Positions 8,431 to 17,772 of a stretch of DNA of 64,000 bases are shown here, one piece after another. The notes under the pieces were generated by a model. That model did not search any database. It had not been told where the DNA came from and saw only the letters and a program-made list of their open reading frames with translations. The stretch's first letter is position 1. Each line of letters begins with the position of its first letter. A program made the position numbers and the translations under genes. Origin of the DNA: Bacillota bacterium (GTDB lineage: Bacteria; Bacillota; Clostridia; Lachnospirales; Lachnospiraceae); assembly GCA_023442465.1 (NCBI GenBank), contig JAEZZQ010000048.1, positions 71,790-135,789 on the forward strand, in the 5' to 3' direction.

Positions 8431-9333
8431 TTATTTTTCCTCCTTCTTGAATGTACCGCTCAGCACCAACTGAACAACGTTGATAAAAAGTGCGATCACC
8501 AAAAGTACGAGACCTACCGCGCTGCCGTAGCCCAACTGGTTCTTGGCAATACCGCGTTTGTACAAGTATCCTACGATGGTAAGACCTATGTTGTTCGGTG
8601 AATCCGGGCCCGCCCACAGCATGAAGCTTTCCATGAACATCGCCAGACCGGCATAGATACTGATAGTAAGTACGTAAATAGTGGTTGGTTTCAAAAGAGG
8701 TATCGTTATGAAACGAAACTTCTGAAAGCCGGAAGCACCATCGATTTCAGCGGATTCATATAACGCGCCGTCAATCGATTTCAGACCGGATAGGAAATAG
8801 AGCATATTCACGCCGGTCCATCTCCAGCAGCAGACCAATACGAGGGCGAAAAGTCCGGTCGCTTTTACTTTCAGCCATTTAAAGGTTCCAAGTCCGAGGA
8901 TACTGGTAATTACGTTCAATTGTCCTGTGCTGTATTCCGAGAACATCAGACGGAACAAAGTACCGGAAATAACTACGGATGTCAGTGCCGGAAGATAAAG
9001 AAAAGCCTTCCATACACCTTTCGCCTTTACCAGTCTGGAATCCATCATTACTGCGAATGCCATCGGGAACGGTATCAGCAATACAATCGTTAACAACATA
9101 TACTGAAAGCTGTTCAAAATCGCCTGATGAAAAGTGGTATCTATCAACAGCTTCTTATAATTCTTCAGGCCTATCCATTCGGTTCCCGTAGGAAGAATGT
9201 CTTGAAAGCTCATTGTTATCGTACTGCAAAGGGGATAAATCCAAAAGAAACAAAAACTCAGTATAAATGGCAGCACGAACACATAAGGCGCCACTTTCTG
9301 TGAATATAAAAACTTTCTTATTTTCATATGCAA
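8431..9333 (-). CDS. Carbohydrate ABC transporter permease (MalF/AraP-type)
   Basis: A 300-residue permease with six predicted membrane segments and an EAA loop near residues 190-215 (YESAEIDGASGFQKFRFITIPLL). It forms the channel heterodimer with the downstream MalG-type subunit. Two starts are possible: TTG at 9333, about 5 bases from AGGAG, or ATG at 9327, about 11 bases away. The spacing favours the TTG slightly. It sits between the solute-binding lipoprotein and the second permease in one operon. Confidence 0.9.
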   Translation of the reverse strand: MHMKIRKFLYSQKVAPYVFVLPFILSFCFFWIYPLCSTITMSFQDILPTGTEWIGLKNYKKLLIDTTFHQAILNSFQYMLLTIVLLIPFPMAFAVMMDSRLVKAKGVWKAFLYLPALTSVVISGTLFRLMFSEYSTGQLNVITSILGLGTFKWLKVKATGLFALVLVCCWRWTGVNMLYFLSGLKSIDGALYESAEIDGASGFQKFRFITIPLLKPTTIYVLTISIYAGLAMFMESFMLWAGPDSPNNIGLTIVGYLYKRGIAKNQLGYGSAVGLVLLVIALFINVVQLVLSGTFKKEEK

Positions 9334-9424
9334 TCACACTCCTTACCTAACAACCCCATTAACCCATTCATTTATAAAAGGGATTGCCCAGGAAGTCACT
9401 TCCCTAAGCAATCCCCAGTAGTTA

Positions 9425-10867
9425 CTACTCTTCCAAGCTGATTACATCCTGAGCGGCCTGTAACGCTTCATCTACATCCATTTTATTCTCTAATACATCG
9501 TTCAATGTTACGTTGCACATCTGCTCGTTGATGGTAGGGCTGATAGCTACAACGCTGATCTTGCCGATTTCGTCTTTTACTTCGTTAAGAACGTCGTAAG
9601 GATTCGTTCTGAAGAATTTAACATATTCATTGTTCGCATCATGTGTGATAGACTCGTCTGTCCACATTGCACTGTTGCAAACGTCAAATCCTAAGGTTTC
9701 CCAGATTCCTTTAGCGCCTTCTTCGGAGCACTTCGCATAAGAAATGAAATCTGCTGCCAACTGGGTATCTACGGACTGATTCGTAACAACCGTACCTGTA
9801 CCACCGATACCTACGGAGCGAGGCTGGCCTGCTTCAAATACCGGGCAAGGAGCCAAAGCCCATTTTCCTGCTTCTTCAGGCATATAGTTAAGGAAGCGGC
9901 TCATGTACCAAAGTGCCTTCGGGAAGGAAGCGATGTTGCCGTCCAAAATATTCTGGAAGCCTGCTTCAAGGTCAACGTGTCCGTCGGGAGATACCATGGC
10001 AATACCGGAATCCAGCCATCCCTGCTGCATTGTCAGCATGTTCTTAACAGATTCAAGCTGTACGTTTGCAGAACCGTCAAAACCGCCGGTCCAGTCTTCG
10101 CCGTACTCTGCCATTGCTACCCACATCCAGTCAACGCCTGCCGTATCAACGGAGGTCATCATAACTTTACCATCGGAAGCTTCTTTCAGTTTCTCGCCTG
10201 CTGCGGTGTAATCATCCCATGTCTTGATCGTCGTATAATCGATGCCGTAGGACTCAAGCAGCTCTGCATTGTAGTACATAACGGTAGCACCAACGTGTGT
10301 AGGAGCTCCGTAATGCTTGCCATCAGCACCGGCATAGGTATCGAGACGAGCCTGTACTAAGTCAGCAGCGTAGGGTGCAAGCGCATCATCCAAAGGATAA
10401 AGCCATGTATCCATACCTGCTACAACGTTAGGGAACTGTCCGACTTCTACGTCGCAAAGGTCCGGAGCACCAGTACCTGCATTCAAGGATGTTAATAATT
10501 TCGTGTGCATATCCGCATAAGGATATGTGGTAAATGTGATTTCGATTGTTCTGTCCGGATTCTCAGCATTCCATTTCTCTAACATGCTCGCATAGAACGT
10601 ATTGTGTAATTCAACGAAGGACCACATCTCCATGTGTGTACCGTTAGGATCTCCTACGGTCGTAACTGCTTCCGGAGCTGCTTCGCCTTCTGCAACTTCC
10701 CCTTCTTCCGTTGCCGCAGCATCATCGCTTGCTTCTGTCTCAGTCGTAGTCTCGGCTGCCGCATCTCCAGTGGCTGTTCCGCTTGTGCCTGCATTGGAGC
10801 CACAACCTGCTAACATGGATGCTGTCAAAGCAACGCTTAAAATTGTAGCTAATAACTTTTTCTTCAT
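9425..10867 (-). CDS. Extracellular sugar-binding lipoprotein of ABC importer
   Basis: A 480-residue solute-binding protein of the MalE/UgpB class. The signal peptide ends in lipobox LAGC (Cys at about residue 22), followed by an acidic Ala/Glu/Thr-rich tether (about residues 25-70) and a two-lobe binding fold. It captures the sugar for the two permeases downstream. Position beside GH43/GH51/GH127 genes points to arabino-oligosaccharides, as for B. subtilis AraN; this is inference. It has its own promoter with a palindrome in the spacer, separate from the glycosidase genes upstream. Confidence 0.92.
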   Translation of the reverse strand: MKKKLLATILSVALTASMLAGCGSNAGTSGTATGDAAAETTTETEASDDAAATEEGEVAEGEAAPEAVTTVGDPNGTHMEMWSFVELHNTFYASMLEKWNAENPDRTIEITFTTYPYADMHTKLLTSLNAGTGAPDLCDVEVGQFPNVVAGMDTWLYPLDDALAPYAADLVQARLDTYAGADGKHYGAPTHVGATVMYYNAELLESYGIDYTTIKTWDDYTAAGEKLKEASDGKVMMTSVDTAGVDWMWVAMAEYGEDWTGGFDGSANVQLESVKNMLTMQQGWLDSGIAMVSPDGHVDLEAGFQNILDGNIASFPKALWYMSRFLNYMPEEAGKWALAPCPVFEAGQPRSVGIGGTGTVVTNQSVDTQLAADFISYAKCSEEGAKGIWETLGFDVCNSAMWTDESITHDANNEYVKFFRTNPYDVLNEVKDEIGKISVVAISPTINEQMCNVTLNDVLENKMDVDEALQAAQDVISLEE

Positions 10868-10943
10868 TTCCCTACCTCCTTTAATTGATTAGAAACATTG
10901 GACCGCCTGGTTTTGCAATTGCGCAAATTGTCAAATAATTTAG

Positions 10944-10960
10944 TAAAATATATAATTTTA
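10944..10960. promoter_or_regulatory. AT-rich inverted repeat in the leader of the ABC importer operon
   Basis: TAAAAT and ATTTTA arms flank ATATA, a perfect 6-5-6 repeat. It lies between promoter and start codon. It resembles the 7-2-7 repeat in front of the ArsR-type regulator (20360-20375), so it is a tentative operator; AT-rich DNA makes chance matches likely. Confidence 0.3.
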
Positions 10961-11030
10961 CTTTTTATACCCACCAGTTGATTAAGCACTTTGTATGCTT
11001 TTCTTTTATTTGCGGTTATCTTATGTTCAT

Positions 11031-11059
11031 ATTGTACAATACATTAATATGTATGTCAA
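11031..11059 (-). promoter_or_regulatory. Promoter of the arabinoside ABC importer operon
   Basis: Minus-strand TTGACA (11054-11059) and TACAAT (11031-11036) are 17 bases apart. The spacer contains the perfect inverted repeat ATACAT-TAAT-ATGTAT (11039-11054), a good place for a repressor. The predicted leader is about 155 bases. Confidence 0.75.
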
Positions 11060-11112
11060 TATTATTTTAAAATATTTTAGTTTTTAGTATATAAATAAAA
11101 TAATCCATTATT

Positions 11113-11385
11113 TTAGATTTTTTCAGGCTGCCATTTTCCGTAAGGGCAAGCCTTTTTTCGCATCGCCGCGCGCAGTTCCACATAGCATCCGCACGCTCTG
11201 CACATGCCGTCCGCAAGCAGCTCGCAGCTCTTGCAGACGGCCAGCCTTTCTCCGTACAAAGATGGCTGTGCCTTAATATCTTCATCCATGTTGGCGATAT
11301 AAGCATGAAGGTTCTCGAAATATTCCTTTTCATCCATATCCGCAGTGAGACATTTCCGGCACATGCGCCTTTGTTTTTCTTCCAT
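11113..11385 (-). CDS. Small Cys-rich protein (DUF6171-like)
   Basis: 90 residues with paired cysteines: MCRKC near residue 9, CKSC near 51, and CRACGC near 62, plus a C-terminal ACPYGKW. The layout suggests zinc or Fe-S binding. Small proteins of this pattern are common in Lachnospiraceae and are grouped as DUF6171; the assignment is from memory. It follows the GH51 gene by 11 bases and so belongs to the glycosidase transcript, but nothing ties it to sugar metabolism. Function unknown. Confidence 0.7.
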   Translation of the reverse strand: MEEKQRRMCRKCLTADMDEKEYFENLHAYIANMDEDIKAQPSLYGERLAVCKSCELLADGMCRACGCYVELRAAMRKKACPYGKWQPEKI

Positions 11386-11396
11386 ACTTTGTCTGC

Positions 11397-12905
11397 CTAT
11401 TTAACACGGAAGCTGATCACGCTGCACGCAGGAGCAGTAAAGCGGATCGTTCTTCCCTCTATGGTATATTCTGTGAATCCGACCTCTTTCACCCTATCAG
11501 GCTCTTCAAAGGTATTATGGGCATGCATTTCTTCCGTGAGAATAGTTCCCTGAACGGACGACGGCTCAAGCTGTGCGAATACCATTTCTACCGGCGCTCC
11601 CTCAGATACGGACAGATTGCTTATTGTAACGTTTACATAGCCCTGCGCATCTACGGATACGGACTCGCTGAGGTGCGGCACCTGATATTCAGCCTCCGCT
11701 CCGATGATATCGTTTCCTTCCACAAAGCTTTCCACAAGCTCCGCATCCTGATGGTTCTTGTACATATGGAATACATGATAGGTAGGCGTAAGAAGCATTT
11801 TTTCGCCCTCCGTAAGAATCACGGACTGAAGCACATTCACCATCTGCGCGATACATGCCATCTGCACCCTGTCACAATTTTTATTGAAAATATCCAGCGT
11901 AACGCCCGCTACCAAAGCATCCCGCATAGTGCTTTGCTGATACAGGAAGCCCGGATTGGTGCCCGGCTCTACCGTAAACCAGCAGCCCCATTCGTCTACG
12001 ATCATGCCAATCTTCTTGTCGGGATCGTACTGATCCATAATCGCACCGTGACGCGTTACCAGCTCCTCCATATACTTCGCCTTCGATAGCGTCTTATACC
12101 ATACCTTATCGTCAAAGTCCGTAGCACTTCCCTTGACCTCCCAGCCTTCGGGATGTACATAATAATGAAGAGAGAGACCATCCATGTAGCCGTGCATAAA
12201 ATCGGGATGAGGCGGTGCAAAACAAGTCTTCAGCACATCCTCCGTCCAGAAATAATCTGCGACGTTAGCTCCTCCGCATATCTTTTTGATCGGCCGGTCC
12301 GCATTGTACTGCCTTACATAGGTCTGAAATCTTCTGTACAGATTCGCATAATATTCCGGCGTCATGCTGCCTCCGCAGCCCCAGTTCTCGTTGCCCACTC
12401 CGAAATAATCAATTTTCCAAGGCTTTTCCCGGCCGTTTTGCTTACGCAGATCAGCCATGGGGGATACGCCTTCGAATGTCATATACTCCACCCACTCGCT
12501 CATCTCCTGAACCGTACCGCTTCCCACATTTCCATTTACATAGGTCTTACAGCCAAGCTGCTCACACAGTTCAAAAAATTCATGGGTACCGAAACTGTTG
12601 TCCTCGACCACTCCGCCCCAATGGGTATTGATCATTTTCTTTCTCGTTTCCTTGGGACCGATGCCGTCCTTCCAGTGATACTCGTCCGCAAAACAACCGC
12701 CCGGCCAGCGAAGAAGCGGGATTCCCATTTCCTTAAGGGCACCTACAACATCCCTCCGCATACCGTTTACATTGGGAATCCCGGAATCCTCCCCTACATA
12801 CAGACCTTCGTAAATACACCGTCCCAGATGCTCTGAGAAATGTCCGTAAATCTCAGCATTAATATGCCCTTTTTTGTTCTTTTCATTAATAAATAATTTA
12901 GCCAT
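11397..12905 (-). CDS. Alpha-L-arabinofuranosidase, GH51
   Basis: A 502-residue cytoplasmic enzyme that releases alpha-L-arabinofuranose from arabino-oligosaccharides with retention. A (beta/alpha)8 barrel carries acid/base Glu173 in VGNENWG and nucleophile Glu305 in IVDEWGCWF, followed by a C-terminal beta domain. There is no signal peptide, so it acts on imported oligomers. It is the third gene of the minus-strand glycosidase operon. A second GH51 gene of the same length but quite different sequence lies at 17773-19281, which suggests different linkage or aglycone preferences. Confidence 0.95.
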   Translation of the reverse strand: MAKLFINEKNKKGHINAEIYGHFSEHLGRCIYEGLYVGEDSGIPNVNGMRRDVVGALKEMGIPLLRWPGGCFADEYHWKDGIGPKETRKKMINTHWGGVVEDNSFGTHEFFELCEQLGCKTYVNGNVGSGTVQEMSEWVEYMTFEGVSPMADLRKQNGREKPWKIDYFGVGNENWGCGGSMTPEYYANLYRRFQTYVRQYNADRPIKKICGGANVADYFWTEDVLKTCFAPPHPDFMHGYMDGLSLHYYVHPEGWEVKGSATDFDDKVWYKTLSKAKYMEELVTRHGAIMDQYDPDKKIGMIVDEWGCWFTVEPGTNPGFLYQQSTMRDALVAGVTLDIFNKNCDRVQMACIAQMVNVLQSVILTEGEKMLLTPTYHVFHMYKNHQDAELVESFVEGNDIIGAEAEYQVPHLSESVSVDAQGYVNVTISNLSVSEGAPVEMVFAQLEPSSVQGTILTEEMHAHNTFEEPDRVKEVGFTEYTIEGRTIRFTAPACSVISFRVK

Positions 12906-12970
12906 TTCAACCGTCTCCCTTCGCTTTTATTATTTATGTCATTTCTATTGTTTCTTCTATTATATATCCT

Positions 12971-14443
12971 TTATTCCTCCACTGCTGCCAGTCCGCTTCC
13001 CCAGACGGCTACGCCGTCTTCGGACAACACAGTAAAGCCTATTACATATTTTTCTCCGAACTCATCGTATTGCTTGCAGAGTACACCGTCATAGCTTTCT
13101 TCACCCAGCATGATTTTCAGATGGTTCCCATCCGACAGCTCCCAGCTCCCTTCATACGCTCCGGTCACCGTTCCGTCAAAGTGCAGCGTAATGTCTACGG
13201 ATTCCTTCATCTGAGTGGTGATCTGACGGCCATGCTTGATCACTTTGTATATACCTGCAGCTTCTTTCTTCTCAAACTTGCCTGCAGCCTCGCCCGCATA
13301 GCGGTAAGGAGCGATTACCGGCCAGCCTTCTTCATTAAAGAACATCTGGTGTACGCGTACCTCGTGATTCTCTCCCTTGCTCTCAAAGCGGGTATGGAAA
13401 ATGATAAAATATTTCCCGCTTTCTTCATCGTAAATGGTAGAATTGTGTCCCGGAGAAACGATTCCTTTCCTCTTCTCTCCGTTCTCCCCTTCGTGCCAAG
13501 CCCATTTATAATTGCCCATCAGCTTTACGCCGTAAAGCTCTGCCGCCCTGTCATCGAAAAAGCTTCCGTCCGGACCTGCGCATTCGATCATATCCTGACC
13601 CAGACTGTCGTAGTAAGGCCCGTCAGGCGTCTTCGAGCGGCATACTCTTATGTTATACGCTCCGTCTGCAGCCAAACCGCCGAAGGACAAGAACATGTAA
13701 TAGTATTCCGTCTCCGGATTATACTGTATGTACGCACCCTCGATGCGAAGATGATTTCCTCCTAACAACTGCTTGCCATAACCCGGCTCTATCGGAAGTC
13801 CGGTATTCTTATCCAGCTCCAGTATAAAGATTCCTCCGGAATAAGAGCCGTAAACCATCCATAGCTTCCCTTCCGCATCATAGAACACGCAAGGGTCCAC
13901 TACATTGGGCTGCCTGGTCGCATCGTAGGTATCGCCGTTTTCACTGGGTTCGCTCACCATACCGGATTTCAGGAAAATTCCCAAGTCCTTATAAGGCCCT
14001 TCTATATTATCAGAAACCGCAAGTCCCAGGCAGGACAAGGGCGAACTTCCCTCGCAGTTACAGTAGTACATGTAAAATTTACCGTCCCCCAATTGTATCA
14101 CATCCGGAGCCCAAAAAGTGTCCGTTTGTGCCCATTCAAAAGCTTCCGGCATCTCGTTTTTGGCATCCGGTATAATCGGGTTTCCCTTCGTCACTCCGCT
14201 GCCTATCAGCGTCCAATCCATTAAATTATCCGACTTTGCCGCCGCCAGGTGGGAACCGAATATGTAATAGGTCCCATCATACTTTACTACAGACGGATCG
14301 TGGACAGACACGTCCTTAAAGGATATGTTGGTCTCCTTCGCAGATGTAAGGGGAATGTTGTCAAAGTTCTCCTCCGCCTGCCCGCACCCGGCTGTCAATG
14401 CCGCAAGCAGCATAACCGATACTAATTTTTTCCCATGTTTCAC
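12971..14443 (-). CDS. Secreted GH43 lipoprotein, probable endo-arabinanase
   Basis: A 490-residue lipoprotein starting at GTG with a GGGAGG site 8 bases upstream. The lipobox is LTAGC (Cys20). The five-bladed GH43 propeller begins with the catalytic base Asp49 in SVHDPSVVKYDGTYY, with the Asp in NVVDPCVFYD and the acid Glu in IEGAYIQY following. The C-terminal portion (about 395-485) forms a lipocalin-like beta domain found in AbnB-type arabinanases. Surface anchoring fits extracellular depolymerisation of arabinan upstream of the importer. Exo-activity cannot be excluded. Confidence 0.88.
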   Translation of the reverse strand: MKHGKKLVSVMLLAALTAGCGQAEENFDNIPLTSAKETNISFKDVSVHDPSVVKYDGTYYIFGSHLAAAKSDNLMDWTLIGSGVTKGNPIIPDAKNEMPEAFEWAQTDTFWAPDVIQLGDGKFYMYYCNCEGSSPLSCLGLAVSDNIEGPYKDLGIFLKSGMVSEPSENGDTYDATRQPNVVDPCVFYDAEGKLWMVYGSYSGGIFILELDKNTGLPIEPGYGKQLLGGNHLRIEGAYIQYNPETEYYYMFLSFGGLAADGAYNIRVCRSKTPDGPYYDSLGQDMIECAGPDGSFFDDRAAELYGVKLMGNYKWAWHEGENGEKRKGIVSPGHNSTIYDEESGKYFIIFHTRFESKGENHEVRVHQMFFNEEGWPVIAPYRYAGEAAGKFEKKEAAGIYKVIKHGRQITTQMKESVDITLHFDGTVTGAYEGSWELSDGNHLKIMLGEESYDGVLCKQYDEFGEKYVIGFTVLSEDGVAVWGSGLAAVEE

Positions 14444-14463
14444 TTATCATACCTCCCTTATTT

Positions 14464-15438
14464 TCATTCACCGAAATCGAATACCGGCATTCCCTCTTCG
14501 TTCCATTTCACCTTCATGAGCATCGCATGACGGTTGGGATTATAAAGCGGATTGCCTGCAATCTCACTTTCCGTTCTCGCGTGATATACGAGTATATCGT
14601 TGCCCTCTTCATCCACCGTAAAGCTGTTATGTCCCGGGCCGTAAATTCCTATTTCCTCCTTCGTCTGAAGAACCGGATTCCTTTCCTTCCTCCAGGACAA
14701 GGGATCCAGCAAATCAGAATCTTCATCCGCCGTCATCATTCCCATGCAGTAAGCGACCCCCGTCTCCGAAGCAGAATATGTCAAAAATATCTTTCCGTTC
14801 TTCTTTATGACCGCCGGCCCCTCATTTACCCAGAAGCCGATTCTCTCCCAATCATAATCCGGCGTAGTAAGAAGCACTTGAACCGTCCGAAGCTTATAGG
14901 GAGATTCCATTTCACCGATATACAGATTGGAAATCTGCTTGCCGACTCCTACCTTCTCCGCCCACACATAATAATACTTTCCTTTATTCTCAAACACCGT
15001 CGCATCCAGAGAAAACGCCTCGAAGGAAAACTCATCTTCATCCGCTCTCCCCATCTTCCCCTTCTCCGTCCACGTACCAGTCAACGGGTCAGCATCCTTA
15101 CACTCCAGCACATAAGGCCGAATATTCCAAACTGCCTCCGCTTCTCCCGCCGCGAAGTAAATATACCAAGCCCCATTCATATAATGAATCTCCGGTGCCC
15201 ATATATGATGACTCATAACCCCGTTCTCATGCATATGCCACACCTCGACCTCCTCGGCCTGTGCCAGTCCTGCAAGCGTATCCGACTTGCGAATCACGAT
15301 TCCGTCATAGGCGGGAACCGATGACGTAAAATAATAAGCTCCATCCTCATGCCGATATACATACGGATCCGCCCTTTGCAGTATCCAAGGTTTATTATAA
15401 ATCGCTTCTATATTGCCTTTACCCTCTCTCATAATCAT
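14464..15438 (-). CDS. Intracellular GH43 glycosidase, probable alpha-N-arabinofuranosidase
   Basis: 324 residues without signal peptide, a single GH43 five-bladed propeller. The catalytic base is Asp24 (ILQRADPYVYRHEDGAYYF), the pKa-modulating Asp is in FSLDATVF, and the general acid Glu is in WVNEGPAVI. It is the first gene of the minus-strand glycosidase operon, 20 bases before the GH43 lipoprotein. It likely trims imported arabino-oligosaccharides. Substrate specificity (arabinose versus xylose) cannot be read directly; context argues for arabinose. Confidence 0.88.
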   Translation of the reverse strand: MIMREGKGNIEAIYNKPWILQRADPYVYRHEDGAYYFTSSVPAYDGIVIRKSDTLAGLAQAEEVEVWHMHENGVMSHHIWAPEIHYMNGAWYIYFAAGEAEAVWNIRPYVLECKDADPLTGTWTEKGKMGRADEDEFSFEAFSLDATVFENKGKYYYVWAEKVGVGKQISNLYIGEMESPYKLRTVQVLLTTPDYDWERIGFWVNEGPAVIKKNGKIFLTYSASETGVAYCMGMMTADEDSDLLDPLSWRKERNPVLQTKEEIGIYGPGHNSFTVDEEGNDILVYHARTESEIAGNPLYNPNRHAMLMKVKWNEEGMPVFDFGE

Positions 15439-15608
15439 TGCACTCCTGTATTTATTTTTATTTAAATTATTTTATTTATATCTAAATTATATAAAATTAA
15501 TGTCTATAAATCAACCCATTTTTTTATTTTTTTCATAAATACTCCACAAAACATTTTTATTACTTTTGTATCTATTAAAATTACTTTACATAATTATCGT
15601 CTTTTCTA

Positions 15609-15637
15609 TTTACTCTCCCCATGTAACATGCTATAAT
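15609..15637 (+). promoter_or_regulatory. Promoter of GH127-GH51 operon
   Basis: TTTACT (15609-15614), a 17-base spacer and a perfect TATAAT (15632-15637). The predicted leader of about 165 bases contains the dispersed repeat at 15677-15778. Confidence 0.65.
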
Positions 15638-15676
15638 CACAGCAAGTCTTCACTATAATTACTATCATAAATTTCA

Positions 15677-15778
15677 GGCAGCACAGCTTTTGTTCCGCGC
15701 GCGCAGCTTTGCATCGTTCGCCTGAAGGTCAGCACCTTCACACTTTACTGCGACAAGGCGCTCCCTATGATATAAAAA
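15677..15778 (+). repeat. Dispersed intergenic repeat, family B, right part
   Basis: The first 32 bases (beginning GGCAGCACAGCTTTTGTTCC and continuing through an alternating GC run to GCAGCT) are identical to 41531-41562. The rest aligns loosely and ends with CTATGATATAAAA, like CTATTACATAAAA in the other copy. It lies in the leader of the GH127 operon and includes the small hairpin GAAGGTCAGCACCTTC. The left half present at 41489 is missing here. Confidence 0.75.
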
Positions 15779-15811
15779 ATAATACTTTTCGAAAGGAGAG
15801 CAAGTATTTGC

Positions 15812-17752
15812 ATGGAAAAATTAGAACTTTCCCCCTTAAAAAACACACAACTGGACGACCCGTTCTGGAATAAATACACCCATCTGGTAACCAGCCAAAT
15901 TATCCCTTACCAATGGGAAGCACTCAACGACCGTGTCTCCGATGCCGAGCCAAGTCACTGCATCTCGAACTTCAAAGTAGCCGCCGGCTTAAAGGAAGGT
16001 ACCTTCGAAGGCGCAGTATTCCAAGATACCGACGTAGCCAAATGGCTGGAAGCCGTAGCCTATTCCCTATCCTATCAGCCCGACAAAGAGCTTGAGGAGA
16101 CTGCCGACGAGGTCATTGACCTGATCGGCAAGGCACAGCAGCCTGACGGTTATATCAATACCTATTTCACCGTTCTCGCTCCCAAGCACCGCTGGAAGAA
16201 TCTGCGCGAGGGACACGAGCTGTATACGGCAGGACACCTTTTAGAAGCCGCTGTTGCTTACTATAAGGTCACCGGCAAGGATAAATTCTTAGGTATCATG
16301 AGAAAATTCGCAGATTTAATTTGTGAAGTGTTTCATACAGAGGAATATAAGCAGGCCGTACCGGGACATCAGGAAATAGAAATCGCGATGATCAAACTGG
16401 CGGAGGTAACCGGCGAACAGAAATATATGGATATGGCAAAGGAATTTATCGATAGAAGAGGTACCGAGCCCAACTATCTCGTTTCGGAGCATAAGAATCC
16501 CCTTTGGATAGATATTTTCAAGGATAGAAACGTTTTTTGGCCCAAGTATTCCCAGTGCCACAAACCGGTCAGAAAGCAGAATACCGCCGAAGGTCATTCC
16601 GTAAGAGCGACTTACATGTACAGCGCCATGGCCGATCTCTCTGCCGCTTATGACGACAAGGAGCTTTTGGAGGCATGCGAAAGACTGTGGAACAACATCG
16701 TGGAAAGACGCATGTATATAACGGGAGGCATCGGAAGCTCCGGCGCCTACGAGCGTTTCACCACGGATTACGACCTCCCCAACGATTCCAATTACTGTGA
16801 AAGCTGCGCTTCCATCGGCCTCGCGCTGTTTGGCCGCCGGATGGCACAGGTTACCAGGAACGGTAAGTACATCGATACCATGGAACGAGCGCTGTACAAT
16901 ACAGTACTCGCCGGAATCGCCATGGACGGCAAGAGCTTCTTCTATGTGAATCCGCTGGAAGTATGGCCAGACAACTGTCTCGACCGCACATCCATGGAGC
17001 ACGTAAAGCCCGTACGCCAGAAATGGTTTGGCGTAGCCTGCTGTCCGCCCAACATCGCAAGAACCCTTGCCAGCCTGGGCGAATACGTATACTTCCAGAA
17101 GGATGGAGATTTGTGGGTTAATATGTTCGTTTCGGGCAAGACTTCCCTGACTTCCGGTGAGGGCACATTGACCGTTACCCAAAGCACCCGCTTCCCCTTC
17201 GAAGGTAAGGTAAACCTGCACGTGACCTCGGATAGAAGCTGCGAATCCACTATCGCGTTCCATGTTCCCGCTTATGCGCTGAACTATAAAATAGAAATCG
17301 ACAGCAAAGAAGTATCGCCCGAATTAAAAGAAGGCTACGCCTATTTAAAGGATCATTTCAAGGATAACGATATTCAGATCACCTTTGACATACCCGCTCA
17401 TTTCACCTACGCAAATCCCAGTGTAAGGGCAGATGCGGGAAAGGTCGCCATCGAAAAAGGCCCTCTCGTATATTGCCTTGAAGAAGAAGACAATGGCGAC
17501 AAGCTGGCAAATATCTATATCAATACCGCCGCACCCTTGCAGGAGCAGTATGACAGCGCTTTACTCGGCGGAACATGTACCATATCTGCAAAGGGAAAAC
17601 GGATTTCCTCCATGAACGAAGATGGACAGGGGCTGTATTTACAAACCCCGCCCGTCTTCGAGGAGACAAGCCTCAAGTTTGTTCCCTACTGCTATTGGAA
17701 CAATCGCAGGACAGGAGAAATGACAGTCTGGGTAAAATATTACAATCAATGA
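15812..17752 (+). CDS. Beta-L-arabinofuranosidase, GH127
   Basis: A 646-residue cytoplasmic enzyme removing beta-linked L-arabinofuranose, for example from hydroxyproline-rich plant glycoproteins or pectic side chains. The (alpha/alpha)6 barrel shows the characteristic zinc/nucleophile set: Glu330 and Cys332 in NYCESCASIG and Cys410-Cys411 in GVACCPPNIAR, which correspond to Glu338, Cys340, Cys417 and Cys418 of Bifidobacterium HypBA1. There is no signal peptide. It is the first gene of the plus-strand operon and is followed after 20 bases by a GH51 gene. Confidence 0.95.
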   Translation: MEKLELSPLKNTQLDDPFWNKYTHLVTSQIIPYQWEALNDRVSDAEPSHCISNFKVAAGLKEGTFEGAVFQDTDVAKWLEAVAYSLSYQPDKELEETADEVIDLIGKAQQPDGYINTYFTVLAPKHRWKNLREGHELYTAGHLLEAAVAYYKVTGKDKFLGIMRKFADLICEVFHTEEYKQAVPGHQEIEIAMIKLAEVTGEQKYMDMAKEFIDRRGTEPNYLVSEHKNPLWIDIFKDRNVFWPKYSQCHKPVRKQNTAEGHSVRATYMYSAMADLSAAYDDKELLEACERLWNNIVERRMYITGGIGSSGAYERFTTDYDLPNDSNYCESCASIGLALFGRRMAQVTRNGKYIDTMERALYNTVLAGIAMDGKSFFYVNPLEVWPDNCLDRTSMEHVKPVRQKWFGVACCPPNIARTLASLGEYVYFQKDGDLWVNMFVSGKTSLTSGEGTLTVTQSTRFPFEGKVNLHVTSDRSCESTIAFHVPAYALNYKIEIDSKEVSPELKEGYAYLKDHFKDNDIQITFDIPAHFTYANPSVRADAGKVAIEKGPLVYCLEEEDNGDKLANIYINTAAPLQEQYDSALLGGTCTISAKGKRISSMNEDGQGLYLQTPPVFEETSLKFVPYCYWNNRRTGEMTVWVKYYNQ

Positions 17753-17772
17753 GTTAATAGGAGGAACGAAAA

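Larger units (their letters stand above)
15439..15811. other. Divergent intergenic region between the two arabinan operons
   Basis: 373 bases without a gene. It holds a very AT-rich half next to the GH43 start (about 15450-15600) with possible operator-like repeats, the promoter of the GH127 operon (15609-15637), a short dispersed repeat (15677-15778), and the GH127 ribosome binding site. Confidence 0.7.

Noticed and set aside
16316..17263. Long minus-strand frame of about 315 codons opposite GH127
   Set aside because: The GH127 frame shows the full catalytic set; the antisense frame shows no motif and is a codon-bias shadow.
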